A stretch of DNA of 64,000 nt from Macrocybe gigantea (taxonomy: Eukaryota; Basidiomycota; Agaricomycetes; Agaricales; Callistosporiaceae): assembly GCA_011319805.1 (NCBI GenBank), contig SJRY01000066.1, forward strand, positions 62,001 through 126,000, read 5' to 3'. The notes beneath the pieces are model-generated. The model had not been told where the DNA came from and did not search any database. It saw nothing but the letters and a program-made list of their open reading frames with translations. Position numbers and translations under genes: made by a program. This document shows, one piece after another, positions 43,199-55,822 of the stretch; the first letter of the stretch is position 1; each line of letters starts with the position of its first letter.

Positions 43199-45131
43199 AT
43201 GCCCTCAAGCATCGAAGTAACCGCTCTCGTCGTCGCTTTGATTGCGTTGATCATCGCTTTGCTGCAAGTCGTACAGCAATATCTTTCTTCGGCTGTTGCT
43301 CGGGGACGGGTAAATCGAGCAGCCATCGGCGACTGGTCAGCGAAGAATCACTACGGATGGTCCTGGCGCGAATGGAAGTTGCGCGTGACCTATGCGCGCC
43401 CAGTCGTCACCGTCACACATGCAGTCAATCGCCTGGACGCTCGGGGGATCAGATTCAGAGCAAAATGAAGATGTTCTCGCCAGAATACACATGGACCTGG
43501 AGTCTACCAGACGCTGAAGGTGCCCGAGGCCTGACGCGAAGCCGCGTGCAGGTCACAGTATACAGACTCGGCGATGAACGTCAGATTCCCGTACCACGGT
43601 CGGCGCTCACGAGAAAACAACGACAAGTCATCGAGGATGTTGAAAAAAAAATGACAAACGAATACATTCCTCCGTGCAAGGGGACGTGGTGCAACATGAT
43701 GGCCGACTTGGGCGTCCGCGCGAGCGACGTTCAGAGTGACGACAACCTCGATGCCGATACGATTCCCACTGCCCTTGACGCTCCCACGATGTCCATTTCC
43801 ATGTCGGATCTCATCTGCTTTGGGTTCCTTCTCGACATGAAAATCACCAACTTCAATCTCGAGGACCGAAAACTCGACATGGTCGGAAACCTCGACTGTA
43901 GCATCTCGACGCAACACCAGCAAGGCGTCGGGATGCTGGCGCGCTATTCAGGACTCGGTGCACGCAAGACCGTGCAGCCCATGGCCTTGGACTGCACATC
44001 TCCAGAACTGGCCACGCTCATCCGGACCGCCCGCGGACAGCTGACGTTCGCGGATTGCTGTGGCGCTGTGTCCTTTTGGGGTTACAATAGCATAGAACAG
44101 GTCTTCACGTATGCACTCAGCATCATACAGGGCGAGCAATGGCAAACGGCCGACGTAACGCCGGCGATGGACATTGAAGGCGATACCGGCCTTCGTTGGA
44201 ACGGAAAGTGGGCTCAACCAAAAGTACCGATCTTGCCGTTCCTCCTCAGCATGTGCGCCAACATCTCGGTCGCGAACGCTTTCCCGCACCGCGTTTTGGA
44301 GGTATGGACGAAGGAGCAGAGGCAACGGTCGTCGCAAACGGCTTTTTCGCATATCACTTCATCCGTCGGCTTCATAGAATCACCGCCCACCCTCTTCAGG
44401 GACATGTTGACACAACCGTTCAATCTCATCAACATGCACGACTTCAAGGCGACGTACTCGTATGGGCATGAAAACGGGGGACAGCGAGGATGGCTGATGA
44501 CAAACTTTGCTGAGTTCTGCTTCCGAATGAGCCACGTATGGGAGGTGGCAAGCATGACAGACAAAGTGCCGATTCTGCCTCAAGTCAAGCGAGCGCTTGC
44601 CGAAGGCCAACTCGATGCAAACTGGGGTGCACAGTACAACTCCACGCTCAACGGTAACATGGACCAAGGACGAGGCTGGAAGATGCGCGCCAACTCCTTG
44701 CTGTGGCTGCAGGTCATGTTTTTTGACACCTGGATCGCACGCAGGATCGAAATGATCATGGGAAACCCTCTAGACGCCGATGTGTCAATCCCCGTCGACA
44801 TTGATTCGGCGACCCGTTGCACTCAGATAGAACAAAACAAAATCGAGAGAGTCGGCTGGCGGCGGTCTCGGCTGGAGTTTTCCCGACGTTATCTCAGGGC
44901 ATTAGCTGACGGCACCGATGGGAAAGCGATCAGTTTCATGACGGCAGGTGATAAATTGGAGACGCGAGTTGTTGGAGGCATATACCGATTGGAGACGCGA
45001 AAGACTGGGCAGCCGTTGACGCTGTCCTCACCCTTCGAGCTGTCGTACTGGCAGCGCGACTGGATCTGATGAAGGATTCGAGTTCGCTATTGGACCTCCA
45101 GGTGCTGGATCCCATGATCCAATTGGCGTAA
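43199..45131 (+). CDS. Membrane-anchored basidiomycete protein of unknown function, tandem paralogue 1
   Basis: About 640 residues. An N-terminal hydrophobic helix (VTALVVALIALIIALLQVVQ, residues about 5-25) is followed by SSAVARGRVNRAAIGDWSAK. Conserved points shared with the gene at 45400-47311 are CKGTW / CRATW, MLARYSGL, WGYNSIEQVF, the PILPFLL block, VANAFPH, GGQRGWLMTNFAEF, SLLWLQVMFFDTWIARRIE, and the C-terminus LMKDSSSLLDLQVLDPMIQLA ending at 45131. It recalls fungal proteins annotated 'modin', but I hold that loosely. Frame changes near 43448 (in a run of G) and near 44990 look like single missing bases. No catalytic motif is evident. Confidence 0.7.
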
Positions 45132-45399
45132 GGAGTACCCAGAGGGTCCGCCCGGACAGCTTTTTCGAGATCCGGATAAAAAGAGGAATAACGAACGGGG
45201 CTTCTGCATAATGAACCACGAACGTCGCGACATCTAGCAATTATAATAAAGCTAATAAGTTATTCCCATAATGACAATTTTATTGACAGAAGCACCTGAG
45301 TAAGTCCGATCTAAGGGACACATGGTGATTGACGCCGAATTGCATCTCTCAGCGTCTGTAGTTTTTAATAAAAATGAGAGATGTTGATTGTCAGACGAC
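45132..45399. other. Short spacer between tandem paralogues
   Basis: 268 bases, A+T-rich, serving as 3' flank of one copy and promoter of the next. No gene. Confidence 0.5.
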
Positions 45400-47311
45400 A
45401 TGGCTGGAACAGAAGTCGCCGCTCTCATCATCGCACTCATCGCGCTGTTCGTGGCATTTCTCCAGGTCTCTCAGCAGTTCCTCGCCACCGCGTTCGTCCC
45501 GAATGCTAAAGTCGGGCCAGCTTCTATAGGTGGTTGGGCCAGGAGGAACAAGAGAAAATGGTTGTGGAAGGAGATGAGGATCGGCGTCTGGTATGCACGA
45601 CCAGAGGTGACAGCGTCTGAAGCTGTGGAGAAGAGGACGATGCGGAGAGAGGCGAAGACGTGGTCGCCGTTATCTGGCTATGTGATCCAATTCGAGCAGA
45701 CGTATTTCCAGAGTCCGGAGGGATGAAGGCCACAGAAAGTGGGCCGCACATGAAAATCGTCAGAAAAGGCCACGAGGATCAACGGTCTATCCCATTGGAG
45801 GAACTTCCTCGGCGGGCGAGGGCGGCGGCATTGAATGCCAAAGGCGAGATGTCCCGGTCGAAGAAGCCACCACCATGCAGAGCGACGTGGGTGAACCTCC
45901 TTAACGACATCGGGACGAACCTGGACGAGTTGGTTTCGAGGACTAGCGTCGATGCAGAGTCCATCCCCAGTTCGCTGGACAATCCGCCGCTGCATTTGCC
46001 GATGGCGGAAGTCGTGAAGCTGGGACTCTTGTTGGATATGCAGTTGACGCACATCGATATCGAGAGACGGGAAATCGACATGATCGGTGAACACTGCACC
46101 ATCAGCTCCCAGAACCAGCAGAGCGTCGGGATGGTGACGCGGTATTCAGGACTGGCTCCCAGCGTACAACCTCCGACGACCAGATGCTCCTCGGATGAGC
46201 TGGTGGCACTATTACAGTCAGCACAAGGAATGGTGCAGGTCGGCCGAGTGTTGAACGAGTTGACGAGTTGGGGTTACAACGCGGTGTACGAGATTTTTGG
46301 AGAAGTCGTCAATCTCATCACAGACGACACCTGGACCATGGCGCATGTCAGCAACCCGGGATCGAAAATCAAACCGGACACACACTTGCATTGGAGAAAC
46401 AGGTGGAGGAATCCGACTGTGCCCGTGATTCCATTCCTGCTCGGCTTGTGCGGCAACATGGCGGTGGCGAATTCGTTCCCCCATTGCCAGACTTTGCCAT
46501 GGCGTCCAGAGGAGCGAAAGCTGGCGATGGAGAGGGCATGGAACATCATCCAGAACTCTACCGGGTTCGAGCTGGCCCCGCACAACATATTGGAAATATC
46601 GAAGAAGAAGAACATCGTCTTGATGGACGGTTACAAGGTAGCAAACGATTGGGGGTGCCATTCGGGAGGTCTGCGGGGCTGGCTTACGACGAATTTTGCA
46701 GAATTTGCGGTGAGGATAAGCGAATGCTGGGAGGTCAAGAACGGGTACATCTCATCGAAGGTGCCTATCCTAACAGAGCTGCAAGAGGTGTTTGCAGAGG
46801 GACGCTGAGCGCGGCGTGGGCGCGGGATTTCGACAAGCAGATAAAAGAAGACGAGGACCGCGACAAGAGCGCAAACGGCTTGCTTTGGCTGCAGACCATG
46901 ATGCTCGACACCTGGATCGGAAGGAAGGTGGAGCTGATCATGAAAGGCGGCACGACGACGGATCCGTCCATTCCGATCGGAGAGGATCTGGTGAGGCAGA
47001 TGTCCGAAATGCCAGAAAACAAGGTGGTCGGAGCTCGCTGGAGAAGGAGCAGGCTGCGATTCGTTTTGCTGTACTTGCAACGTCTGGCGGAGGGCGTCAA
47101 ATCCACGGGTGCGAGCTGCATGACGCGTCCGGAGGTGAAATACACAGGTGAATGGCGCGAGATGGGTAAAGGGGAAGCGCGCGACTGGGCAGAGGTGGAC
47201 GCTGTGCTGACGCTGCGAGCCGCGACGCTGGCGGCGCGCCTCGAGCTGATGAAGGACTCGTCAATGCTGACCGAGCTTCGCCTTCTCAATCCGATAATCC
47301 AGCTGGCCTAG
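45400..47311 (+). CDS. Membrane-anchored basidiomycete protein of unknown function, tandem paralogue 2
   Basis: About 637 residues from ATG 45400 (MAGTEVAALIIALIALFVAF), one N-terminal membrane helix then a large soluble part. It shares order and motifs with paralogue 1: IGGWARRNKRKW, GMVTRYSGL, TSWGYNAVYEIF, VIPFLLGLCGNMAVANSFPH, GGLRGWLTTNFAEF, LLWLQTMMLDTWIGRKVE, and the ending LMKDSSMLTELRLLNPIIQLA. Frames break near 45723 (GGG run) and near 46807, each explained by one missing base. Tandem arrangement and divergence suggest an old local duplication, possibly part of an expanded family involved in self/non-self or stress response. That is inference. Confidence 0.72.
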
Positions 47312-48116
47312 CTACATGTATTGAAATACCAATCGCATGAACAGACCTCTCGGAGCAGCCAGAATGAGGAGGGTTTTCGTGGGACAGTCAAAGGCATAGT
47401 TCACCACATCTCTGGCTTTCACCCTCTACGTAATCCTGTATCGCATCAGAAATAAACGAGCAGCAGACTCCAAATCCGAGAGCCCTTACGGGGGTAGACC
47501 CAAATGAAGACAGGAATTAGGGCATGTCGACGTCGTGAGCAGATTTCAATCCTAGAATAGCCTCCTTTTCTCCACGGAGCACTCATGCCTTTCGCTCCTG
47601 CGTTGTGTTTCAACAATCGTGCAAACGATCCGCGATAGGTGGGTGGTCCGGAGACGAACATTCATAGACAAGCCAGGATCAAGCATTTCGCTCAGGAAAA
47701 GCCGGAGAGAGAATAAATCACGAACAGTTCCGAAACACCTGTACAATGCCTACATGCCGTTATGTCCACTCTTGTCCGTGAGGAGCGTTGATGGGTGAAA
47801 CGAAGAAGGCACAGTGCAAACGAAAGATAGCCAATGTAGTCCTGCAGATAGATCATTATTTTACCCCTTGTGCAAGAGGGAGTCTGAGGGAGACTATACG
47901 TGAAAGAAACGTTTCATACATGCTACAACAAGGCCCAGGGCTCAGAGACGAGTAGAAAGGACATTGCACTTCGTCGCTAATGTTACTCGCAGCGCTCCCA
48001 GGTTATGCAAAAAAAAAAAGGAAGTCCGAACAGTAGGTTTCAGGTCATGGTGAACTGCGTGGCACGTGATTCCATAATTCTGCCACCATTTTTCATCTCC
48101 TCGCCGCATCCTGCGC
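47312..48116. other. Intergenic region
   Basis: No supported gene; it should hold the DUS1 promoter at its right end. An A-run lies at 48008-48018. Confidence 0.45.
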
Positions 48117-49882
48117 ATGCAGACCAAGCCGTCAGGCTATCAGTTCTATCGCGATGTCCTGGGCAGCCCAAAGTTCATCGTGGCTCCAATGGTCGACCAG
48201 AGCGAGCTGGTTCGTGCAATACTTATGTTTCTCATAATTACCTACTTAGCGACGTATCTGCAGGCTTGGAGGCGGCTCTCGAGGCGATACGGCGCGCAGG
48301 TCAGTACGGAGTGGAACGCTATTGAGATTTAGAGCTTATATTTCTGTACTCCAGCTGATATACACCCCGATGATTAATGCCAAGGTGCGCTTTTCTCTCG
48401 CGTTCATGTTGGCGATGAGGGTTTCATACGACCTGACGCAGATGTTTGCGAATTCGACGCACAAGGGATATCAAGAACAAAACTTTGACATCGCAAGCGG
48501 GGAAGAAGGGGATCCGACGACGGATAGACCTCTTGTTGTCCAGTTCTGCGCGAACGACGCCGACCAGCTGCTCGCTTCCGCCAAGATCGTCGAGAAACAT
48601 TGCGATGCCGTGGACATCAACCTCGGGTGCCCTCAAGATATCGCTAAAAAGGGCAGATATGGTGCATACCTCCAGGATGATTGGGATCTGATTTACAAGT
48701 TGAGTGAGTCGCTTTGTCCCTCTGACACACAACCCCCTCGGAATACTCACGCTCAACTTATCGTCTCCAGTCAACACGCTTCATACGAATCTATCCATCC
48801 CGGTGACTGCCAAGTTCCGAGTGTTCCCGACAGTTGAGAAAACCGTCGAATACGCCAAAATGCTGGAGAGCGCTGGTGCCCAGATCATAACCTGCCATGG
48901 TAGGACAAGGGAGCAGAGGGGACAAAATACTGTCTGTGATTCGGATTCCGCCTTCGTCTTCTGCCGCTCTAAACTCTGTTTCCCTTCAGGGTTTAGCTGA
49001 TTGGGACAAGATTCGTGCGGTCAAGGAAGCGGTCTCGATACCAGTGTTCGCGAATGGCAATATCCTTTTCAGTCCGACATCATTGCCTGCCTGAAAGCAA
49101 CCGGCGCGGACGCCGTCATGAGCGCAGAAGGGCAATTGTACAACGCAGCTCTCTTTGCTGGCCTTGATTCTTCGCACTTTGATACCCTCGGCTCCTATTC
49201 CACTTCTCTTTCGGACACCTCGACCCACCCAGATACCAATTCCGACTACCATTCAGACGCAGCTATACTGACACGGCATCCCCCTCATGCGGATTTGGCA
49301 CTCGAATACCTAGACATCGTCCTCTCTCTCAAAACGCACACGGCCGTCAGTGCTGTCAAGGGCCACCTTTTCAAGATCATGCGACCAGCCCTGTCTCGCG
49401 AGACAGATCTGCGTGAGAGATTGGGCAAGATTAAGGTAAATGCCAAGAAACCTCGGGAAGGTTATCAAGAATACGTCGAAATATGCGAGGAAATGAAGAG
49501 GCGGATGGATGTGAGTGATTCTGTTGGCATGGCGTAACGTCGAACTTGGCTGAAATATCATCTCAGCGAGATGCGAAGGAAATGGAGGGAACACTATTGA
49601 AAGACTTGATCAAAGTGGAACCGTCGACGGGTCTTGCCATTATGCCTCATTGGTTGTCACAGCCCTATTTCCGTCCACTGCCAGCTGTCAAGAACCCCAC
49701 TGGTAAGGCTTCATCGTCTTCGAAAATCCGAAATCACGTTTATGTTACACTTGACAGCCGAAAAGGCTTCGCTAGCCAGTAAGCGGCCAGGCTCAGATAT
49801 CGTCATAGATCGCATAGCAGAGGATCAAAAGAGAGTCAAGCTAGACATTCCAGCCAATCTGTCCGCTGCCATTCCAGCATAA
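48117..49882 (+). CDS. DUS1: tRNA-dihydrouridine synthase (Dus1 type)
   Basis: Flavin enzyme reducing uridines 16/17 in the tRNA D-loop. From ATG 48117 the start [20 protein letters not shown] is the FMN-binding N-terminus. Short exons then give [24 protein letters not shown] and [16 protein letters not shown]. Further motifs are [12 protein letters not shown], the catalytic-cysteine segment [55 protein letters not shown] and ADAVMSAEG. At least seven short introns have clear GT-AG ends. The C-terminus ends NLSAAIPA at 49882 after an intron within NPT-AEKASL. One missing base near 49072 breaks NGNILF from QSDIIACL. The gene is otherwise complete, about 480 residues. Confidence 0.92.
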
Positions 49883-50154
49883 AGTTGTTGGTATTTACTT
49901 TATCGCGTCAGTCAGCTCCGCTCGGATCTAGTTCGCGTTGAACAGATCCACTGGTGCAGTCATATCTTGCTTGCTTTGGACTCGCAGATCAGGGTGTCCC
50001 CGATAGCCCTTTCGTCTTTTGATGCAACAGCCGACATTGCAGTTATCGTCCGTTATTGAAGTTTATATCTGATTGCAGTATTCTGATGCATTCCATTCAA
50101 GGCTTAGGACTATAGACAGTGACTAGATGACTAGACGACACAATGGCACTACGT

Positions 50155-51726
50155 TTAGAATGTCGGGTACTCGAAACCCGCCATTCCAACCAAGTCGGTA
50201 TTCTCACACCTGGAAAACGTGAGTCGGAAAGCAACATAGAACTCTGGGTACTCACGTCGAGATTTGTGCGATTCCATCCGCATGGCCAATTTGCAGTCAT
50301 CATCTGTGAAAATGAAATTAACTTGATTTCATCATCGCGTCGTTGATAGAGAAACTTACCAGGGGCGAAGATGAATTCTCCACCCAACTGTGAATGGTCT
50401 CCTTCCTTGCCAACTAACGAGGGATGTTTCAAGGGCCCTTTCTGGCGCAGGGTTCGAAGAGTAAGCATGAATATCAAGGCCAGAATGAGACCAACCAGAA
50501 CGGATATCATGTTGTTCGCGAAGTGAGGGATCGTGCGCCCAGTCTTTTTGGGCTTCGGCTTGTCATTTGGGTCAGGCTCGCTGTGCATCTGAAGCAGCTT
50601 GTACAGCTCGCGAGTTGGATCAGTGAGGATGACACCTCCGAAGCGAGTCGTCTCTGCACAGATAGGAAAAAAATTGTAAGTGTGGTGAGGGCACGTGTTG
50701 AGACAGATTACCAGCGTAGGCCGCGATGGGCATCCAATCGCCGCAACCTATGACGACCACTCGAATGTCCTGGTCCAAGAGTGTTTCAAGCGGGAGTTGG
50801 CCTAGCTGAGTGACGTACGCCTTGAGCCTTGCATGAGTATCTGCGGACAGTTACGAAGGAAACGCAAGCTTGTCTGACCTGGTCTTCCTGATATTTGTAG
50901 CGATATTCAGACATCTTATCGAGTGGTTCCAGTTATAACCGAAGCGCACCTTGTTGAAAAAATGCCCTAGATCATGAACCAGTTGAAGAAATAAATCACT
51001 GGGAGAAAATCGTGGAGCGCACTGATGAAGACGCAGATCGTCATTGATCTGCAGTATATTTGAGGAAAACGAACGTTTTTTCCCGCACCGTCGAGGAGGA
51101 TGATCGTTTCCGCGGCTTTGGTCATTCTGCGTTCGCTCGGAGGCGAATACATCGCTTCCCTCCACTGCCTCATCGCACGCTCGTCTTCCTTTGGTGGTCC
51201 CCATCGACAGCCTCCATCGACGAGGACGCTTTTTTCCTCCGTTATGCCCGTCATTCGCCTTAGCTCCCCCTCCCTCCTTCACGGGCTCCCTGACTGGTTC
51301 CTTCCCTTTTTCCTTCCCTTGTACTTGCACCTGTTCCCTCCTTTGCTCCTTCCTGTAATCCTTGTCTGTTTCCTTGTCTGGTTCTCTCTCCCTCTCCTTC
51401 CCCTTGCCTTTGCTTTGCGAGAGATCGATTCGAACCTCCTTCGGCTCTGGGGCAATCGTCCTGATCTCATCGCTCCGACGGATTGTCGACGCTTTGAGCG
51501 TTTCAGTCGAGCTAGTATTTCGCAGACTCTTTGCCTCTTCCGGAGGCGTCACGATCACTTCGGGAAGGTGCTGCTCTGGCAGAGAGGAGTAGCGCGCCAG
51601 AGAGGAGGACGATGTGGAGGCTGACTTGGAGGACCGAGACCATGTCTCCGAGAGTGCGAGAGAGAGCTTGGATGATGTCGGAGTCAAGCTCTTGAAGAGC
51701 TTTTTCGGCTTGAACAGTGATGGCAT
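50155..51726 (-). CDS. AhpC-TSA_2 (PRXL2-type) thioredoxin-fold protein with membrane helix
   Basis: N-terminal 150 residues are low-complexity Ser then Lys/Glu-rich (SKGKGKEREREPDKETDK). The recognisable domain begins AAETIILLDGAGKNVRF and continues through ARLKAYVTQLGQLPLETLL and RVVVIGCGDWMPIAAYA, the core of AhpC/TSA_2 antioxidant-like proteins. After RELYKLLQM a short basic stretch is followed by a membrane helix (MISVLVGLILALIFMLTL). The tail QLGGEFIFAPG and, after two introns, a terminal GFEYPTF match the family ending. I cannot find the usual CxxC-type redox centre in the readable frames around 51000; it may be lost or hidden by a frame error. The stop is at 50155-50157. Confidence 0.68.
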
Positions 51727-52101
51727 ATCGGGGTGCGACGTGATGGATATGAAAGAACGCGCCTGAGCGCCTCTGTTATAGTGTCGGTTATAGCCCGTCT
51801 TGTCTTATCTGCACGTGTCGGTATAGCCCATTGATGCCTCGTTCTCGCCACGTTTCTTTCGGGTTCTTCACTTCCTTACAACAATCTGTCCTATTTATGA
51901 GCATAGTCCTGTATTTTGATGCAACGAGGCGAGCGACCTTTGACAATCAGTTGTGTTAAGACCCACAATGGGCGCCTGTGCTGCTTGCAGTGTGCGCGCT
52001 TGAGCGATTATCATAGCAGATAAACAAGGACCCACAAGCCACAGCCCTGCCATCACGTGACAACTAACACCACGACACTGCGGAGTGGTTCAGGCGCGAC
52101 C
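51727..52101. other. Divergent intergenic region
   Basis: Promoters of the AhpC-TSA_2 gene (minus) and EI24-like gene (plus). No gene seen. Confidence 0.45.
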
Positions 52102-53398
52102 ATGTCCACCAACAGCCTGAAAGGCCCCGAGGCCCAGGACGCTCTATTTGAAAAACCTCATCAAGAAGTTCCTGAGAATCTTGTTCGAGCGACTTTGAGA
52201 CTTCAATTTCCGCCGACATACGTCGTGGTCGGCGTTTACAGACTCTTCACGGACAGACTCCTGTACGTTCCAGCTTGGGATAAGTGCAAGCATGCGACGC
52301 GCCGTGGAGCAATAGTGGGATTCATTTGGGTGCGTATCGTCTGGTCGGAGTGTTGCAGTATCTGACATACGGCTCTTCAGGCCTTTCTTACATTCAACGT
52401 TCAACGAAAGTTTATCAAGATTTTCTTGGCCAAGTATGTCCTTTTTTCGTCGATATATGATAGCGACTAAAGTGCGCAGCTCGCCTCGTATAACAGGGCT
52501 TTCGGATGATACGGTGTTCGGATTCAAGGTCCCGTTTGGCGTGCACACTTGTCCGGTTCCTCCTCCGAGTCTGTTGGACGGCTCTTAAAAAGCGTTTGCA
52601 GATGCCGCAGTGCTGCTTCTCGGTTCTCAAATAACTTTTATCATGCGCTTCTTCCTGTCTCGCAACATTCGAATCGCCCGTGATCGCGTCTGGGCGCAGA
52701 CGATCGCCTCCAGAGGAAAGGGGGACGATTTCTGGCAACCTACGTCGAAGAGTGGGATGTTCCTCCGACAGTAGAGCCCGAATCAAAATGGGAGCGCATC
52801 GCGAAGAAGTGGTTTGGAAGCGGACTAGGAATCTTTGCCGTGAAACGAAGTCGGTCTGCAATTAACCTTGCTTTTTCAACGACTTTGTTCATGCCATTCC
52901 AGTCATTCTCTTGCCGTTTGACTTTTATCCTTTCATTGGGATCATTATAGCTGCCTGGTTAAAGGCGTTGGGTACCGCCAACTATCTGCACAAGCCGGTA
53001 CGTCACTTGCTGTATGTTCGTTTGCCCCGACTGCTCAAGAATGCACATACGACCTTGCAGTATTTTGAATCCAAGAAAATGACGCAAAAGGAAGTCGCCC
53101 TGTTCATAGAAGAACGAAATGGGATTATCGGCGTAAGCCCATGTCCGGTTCTGGACCGATTTGCCTCGTGACCGTTGCTCTCTCCCAGTTTTCGGTTTTG
53201 CCGCGGCTCTTCTGGAAGGGATACCGATAATCGGCTTGATCTTTACCGTTTCGAACCGAGCAGGTGCGGCTATGTGGGCACACGGTCGGTAGATCCTTCA
53301 CTTCAGAAATCTGGTTTGCAGACCTGACATGGATCACAGATCTTGAAAAGCGCCAGCACTTTGTCGCTGCCCAAAAGGCAAGCCGGTATGCGACATAG
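52102..53398 (+). CDS. EI24-domain membrane protein (RRT8/LDS-like)
   Basis: Multi-pass membrane protein of about 330 residues. Exons joined by GT-AG introns give VRATLRLQFPPTYVVVGVYR, AFLTFNVQRKFIKIFLAN, GFKVPFGVHTYAAVLLLGSQ, and MRFFLSRNIRIARDRVWAQT. Then follow ILLPFDFYPFIGIIIAAWLK, a YFESKKMT segment, GFAAALLEGIPIIGLIFTVS and a final DLEKRQHFVAAQKASRYAT. The segment from LLPFDFYPF to AMWAH is the hallmark of the EI24 domain; in yeast its members (Rrt8, Lds1/2) sit on lipid droplets and act in outer spore wall assembly. ATG 52102 was chosen because it is the first ATG of the frame. A missing base near 52744 breaks FWQP from the YVEEW segment. Confidence 0.8.
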
Positions 53399-53839
53399 TC
53401 ACGCGAACGTTGCTGTGTTATATTGTTTGACCGTTTAATGCATACCTGAACACTGTCACATTTCTGCTTCCAACGTTAATGGACAGCGTCCTATCCTAGG
53501 TTCTGATTGTTTGTCTATATATGTCCCCTATTATTGTGCTGTTCCGTTCTGAAAGTTTCCGACAATTGCAAAACATGGAACTTGGCCATCTTCAAAAGTC
53601 TCAATTACCCGCGCAATCTCCGCCATTGACCTTGTTCCATGCGTTCATTTCGCTTTCGTGCCCTTCACCTATGCGCTAACCATATCGCTATATTTGGACG
53701 TCATATACAATGCGTGACCGATCTGTTCGGTTACTTAAAGCCTTGCAACTCAACGGGGGGTCGAGAGTGGTCTGGAGGCCTGCTTCTTCACTACTTCGTC
53801 TCTTCTCTCGATACCCGTTCCTCCTAATTATCTGGCGGA
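53399..53839. other. Intergenic region
   Basis: No supported gene. The first exon of the next gene may begin in the last 150 bases. Confidence 0.35.
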
Positions 53840-55751
53840 AATGTCTGATTTTACCCTTGTCGATCCAAGAGGCTGGGAGTATGACCTTCACTCGGTTCGG
53901 TTGGAGCGATTCAGCCATCCGTCCCGCTTATCTGACGTTGTCTCTCGTGCGAGCAGGTCTATTCGGCGTATATTGGCTACTTTCAAGTCTATAACATACC
54001 CTGGTGAGTTTCAACCCACGCTGCTTGTCGTCGTCGTTTGATGGTGTTTGTAGGTATGAGCGAACGTGGTGCCACATTTTCTCCACCTTCGAAAGCTTCC
54101 TGTCGTTCTCTTGGCCTGTGATCACCGTCACCGACGCAAGGACGGGACGAGCCCACATTGTGACTCGTCTCACATCCATCCATGCATTCCTAAAGATGAT
54201 GAAAACAAGGTTTTGTATTTCTTTCTCCTCGGATGACCCTGTTCACATGACATTTTCAGGTTCGGAGAAACGTTGGAAGTAGCGCCCAATATCGTTCAGG
54301 TCGTTCCCTTCGAGACGTCTACCCGACACTTGCGCCGCGTTTCTGACTATGCGACGTACAAGAAGCTTTATTCTACTTTACCGGCCGCTGTGCTCTCTGC
54401 ACTAAAGGTTCGAGTCCGGGCGGGAGAATCCAAGGCGATACAGGAGCTTTGGGAAGGGAGGGACAAGACGTTCATGGCTTATCATCTGAGTGGAGCGAGA
54501 GAAACGAGAAGAGCTGTCTGGAATGGGGTTATGCAGCCGTGAGGTGCAGTCACATTGACGCGTGAGCTCTTCTTTTTGTTCTTCTCCGTGTTCTTATCAC
54601 TGATTACGATCAGCCTGGGACAATGGCCACCAGTCCCAGATTCCAATTACAGGTCATATTCTTTGCCCGCAAACCATCCATCTCGCATTAATGCCTCGTT
54701 ACAGGAAAGGTCATTACATCGTTGGCGAATACGTGGACAAGGTCGTCAACAAAATATGCCCCACGTTTCCTTGGCATGTGAGCAACGGTCATTCATGACA
54801 TTTTGCTTTTATCGCGAGCTGACTATCCTCTAGTATGCCGTAAGATCTACTTGTCATTCTCTATGAATGATGCGAATGATTGATTATTTCCCTTTTCAAG
54901 TTTGGCGACAGTCAGATAGCGTCGAAAGTCAAGCTACCCGAAATTATACAAGCCGTCATTGAGTAGTGACATTTTGCTTCGAGTTGAACTCCGCCTTACG
55001 TGCATTTGTTACTTGAAAACAGCAGTCTTGCAAGTCCAGACTCGGAAACGACTTCCAACTCGCTCGTACTTGTAGGTCATGGCATTCACGCAGACCTCGC
55101 ACGCTTGGAACAGATGAAAATCAGTAAGGATTACACTCGACTGGCTGTGCATCTTACGACGTTGTCCGCAGAGCTTCCTCATAACGTTCTTATTGTTGAC
55201 ATCACGAGCTTTGAACGTTCGTTGTACAGTGCCGGAGAGCGGGGAATGATGGTGGATGCAGCGACGGGCAAGCCCCGGATGTCCGGATCCACACTTTCTC
55301 TTGAGACCCTGCTGCTCTCCTTCACGTCGGCCGCATCATCGACCGACTCCCCAACCCAACGAGGCAGATCGTCCTCCCGAACGCGACACTGCACAACTCG
55401 GGTAATGACGCCTTCATGACGCTCTTTGCGCTGCAAATGCTGCTAGAGCCAGAAACGACGCAGGTGCCGAGCGTCAAGCGGGCGAGGTTGGGCCATCCAG
55501 GCGGGATGATGAGCCCGATGATGGACCCGGCACACATGGCTCGCTCCGGACTTCACGTTCCGATGCCGTATCCGAGCGCGTTCGGCCTTTTGTCGCCACC
55601 GCTGTCGCCTTATGATCTCTCCGGGGAACTTGGTCAGATCCAGATGGCCATGTCTCCGTCGAAATCGCCTGTGCCGTCTTTCTCCGCGCGGCTACATCCT
55701 GGGAAGAGAACGAACAGCGGAAGCAGCGGACCAACGACTAAACGCGAGTAG
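53840..55751 (+). CDS. Gfd2/YDR514C-like RNase H-fold protein
   Basis: Exons can be followed as AYIGYFQVYNIP, then WYERTWCHIFSTFESFLS, then FSWPVITVTDARTGRAHIV and TRLTSIHAFLKMMKTRFG. Next are ELWEGRDKTFMA, EKSCLEWGYAAVRCSHID, GQWPPVPDSNYRKGHYIVGE, FGDSQIASKVKLPEIIQAVI, SLVLVGHGIHADLARLEQMK, LPHNVLIVDITSFERSLYSA and LPNATLHNSGNDAFMTLFAL. The order and the GHG(I)..D...L and LHNSGNDA motifs are those of the DEDDh-type C-terminal domain of fungal Gfd2/YDR514C proteins. Exonuclease activity is not proven. A Pro/Met-rich tail ends TTKRE at 55751. The 5' exon is uncertain. Frame changes near 54500 and 55335 look like missing bases. The first acidic pair expected near FMA..LEW appears incomplete. 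Confidence 0.75.
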
Positions 55752-55822
55752 AACACCACACCGCAGATGTTATTAACATAACATCACTCGCAATTTCGCA
55801 TTCGCAGATCTGACGTTACCTG

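Noticed and set aside
46268..47311. 347-residue frame spanning the second tandem paralogue
   Set aside because: Only its last part (from about 46807) is the true frame after a one-base break; the first part is out-of-frame reading.
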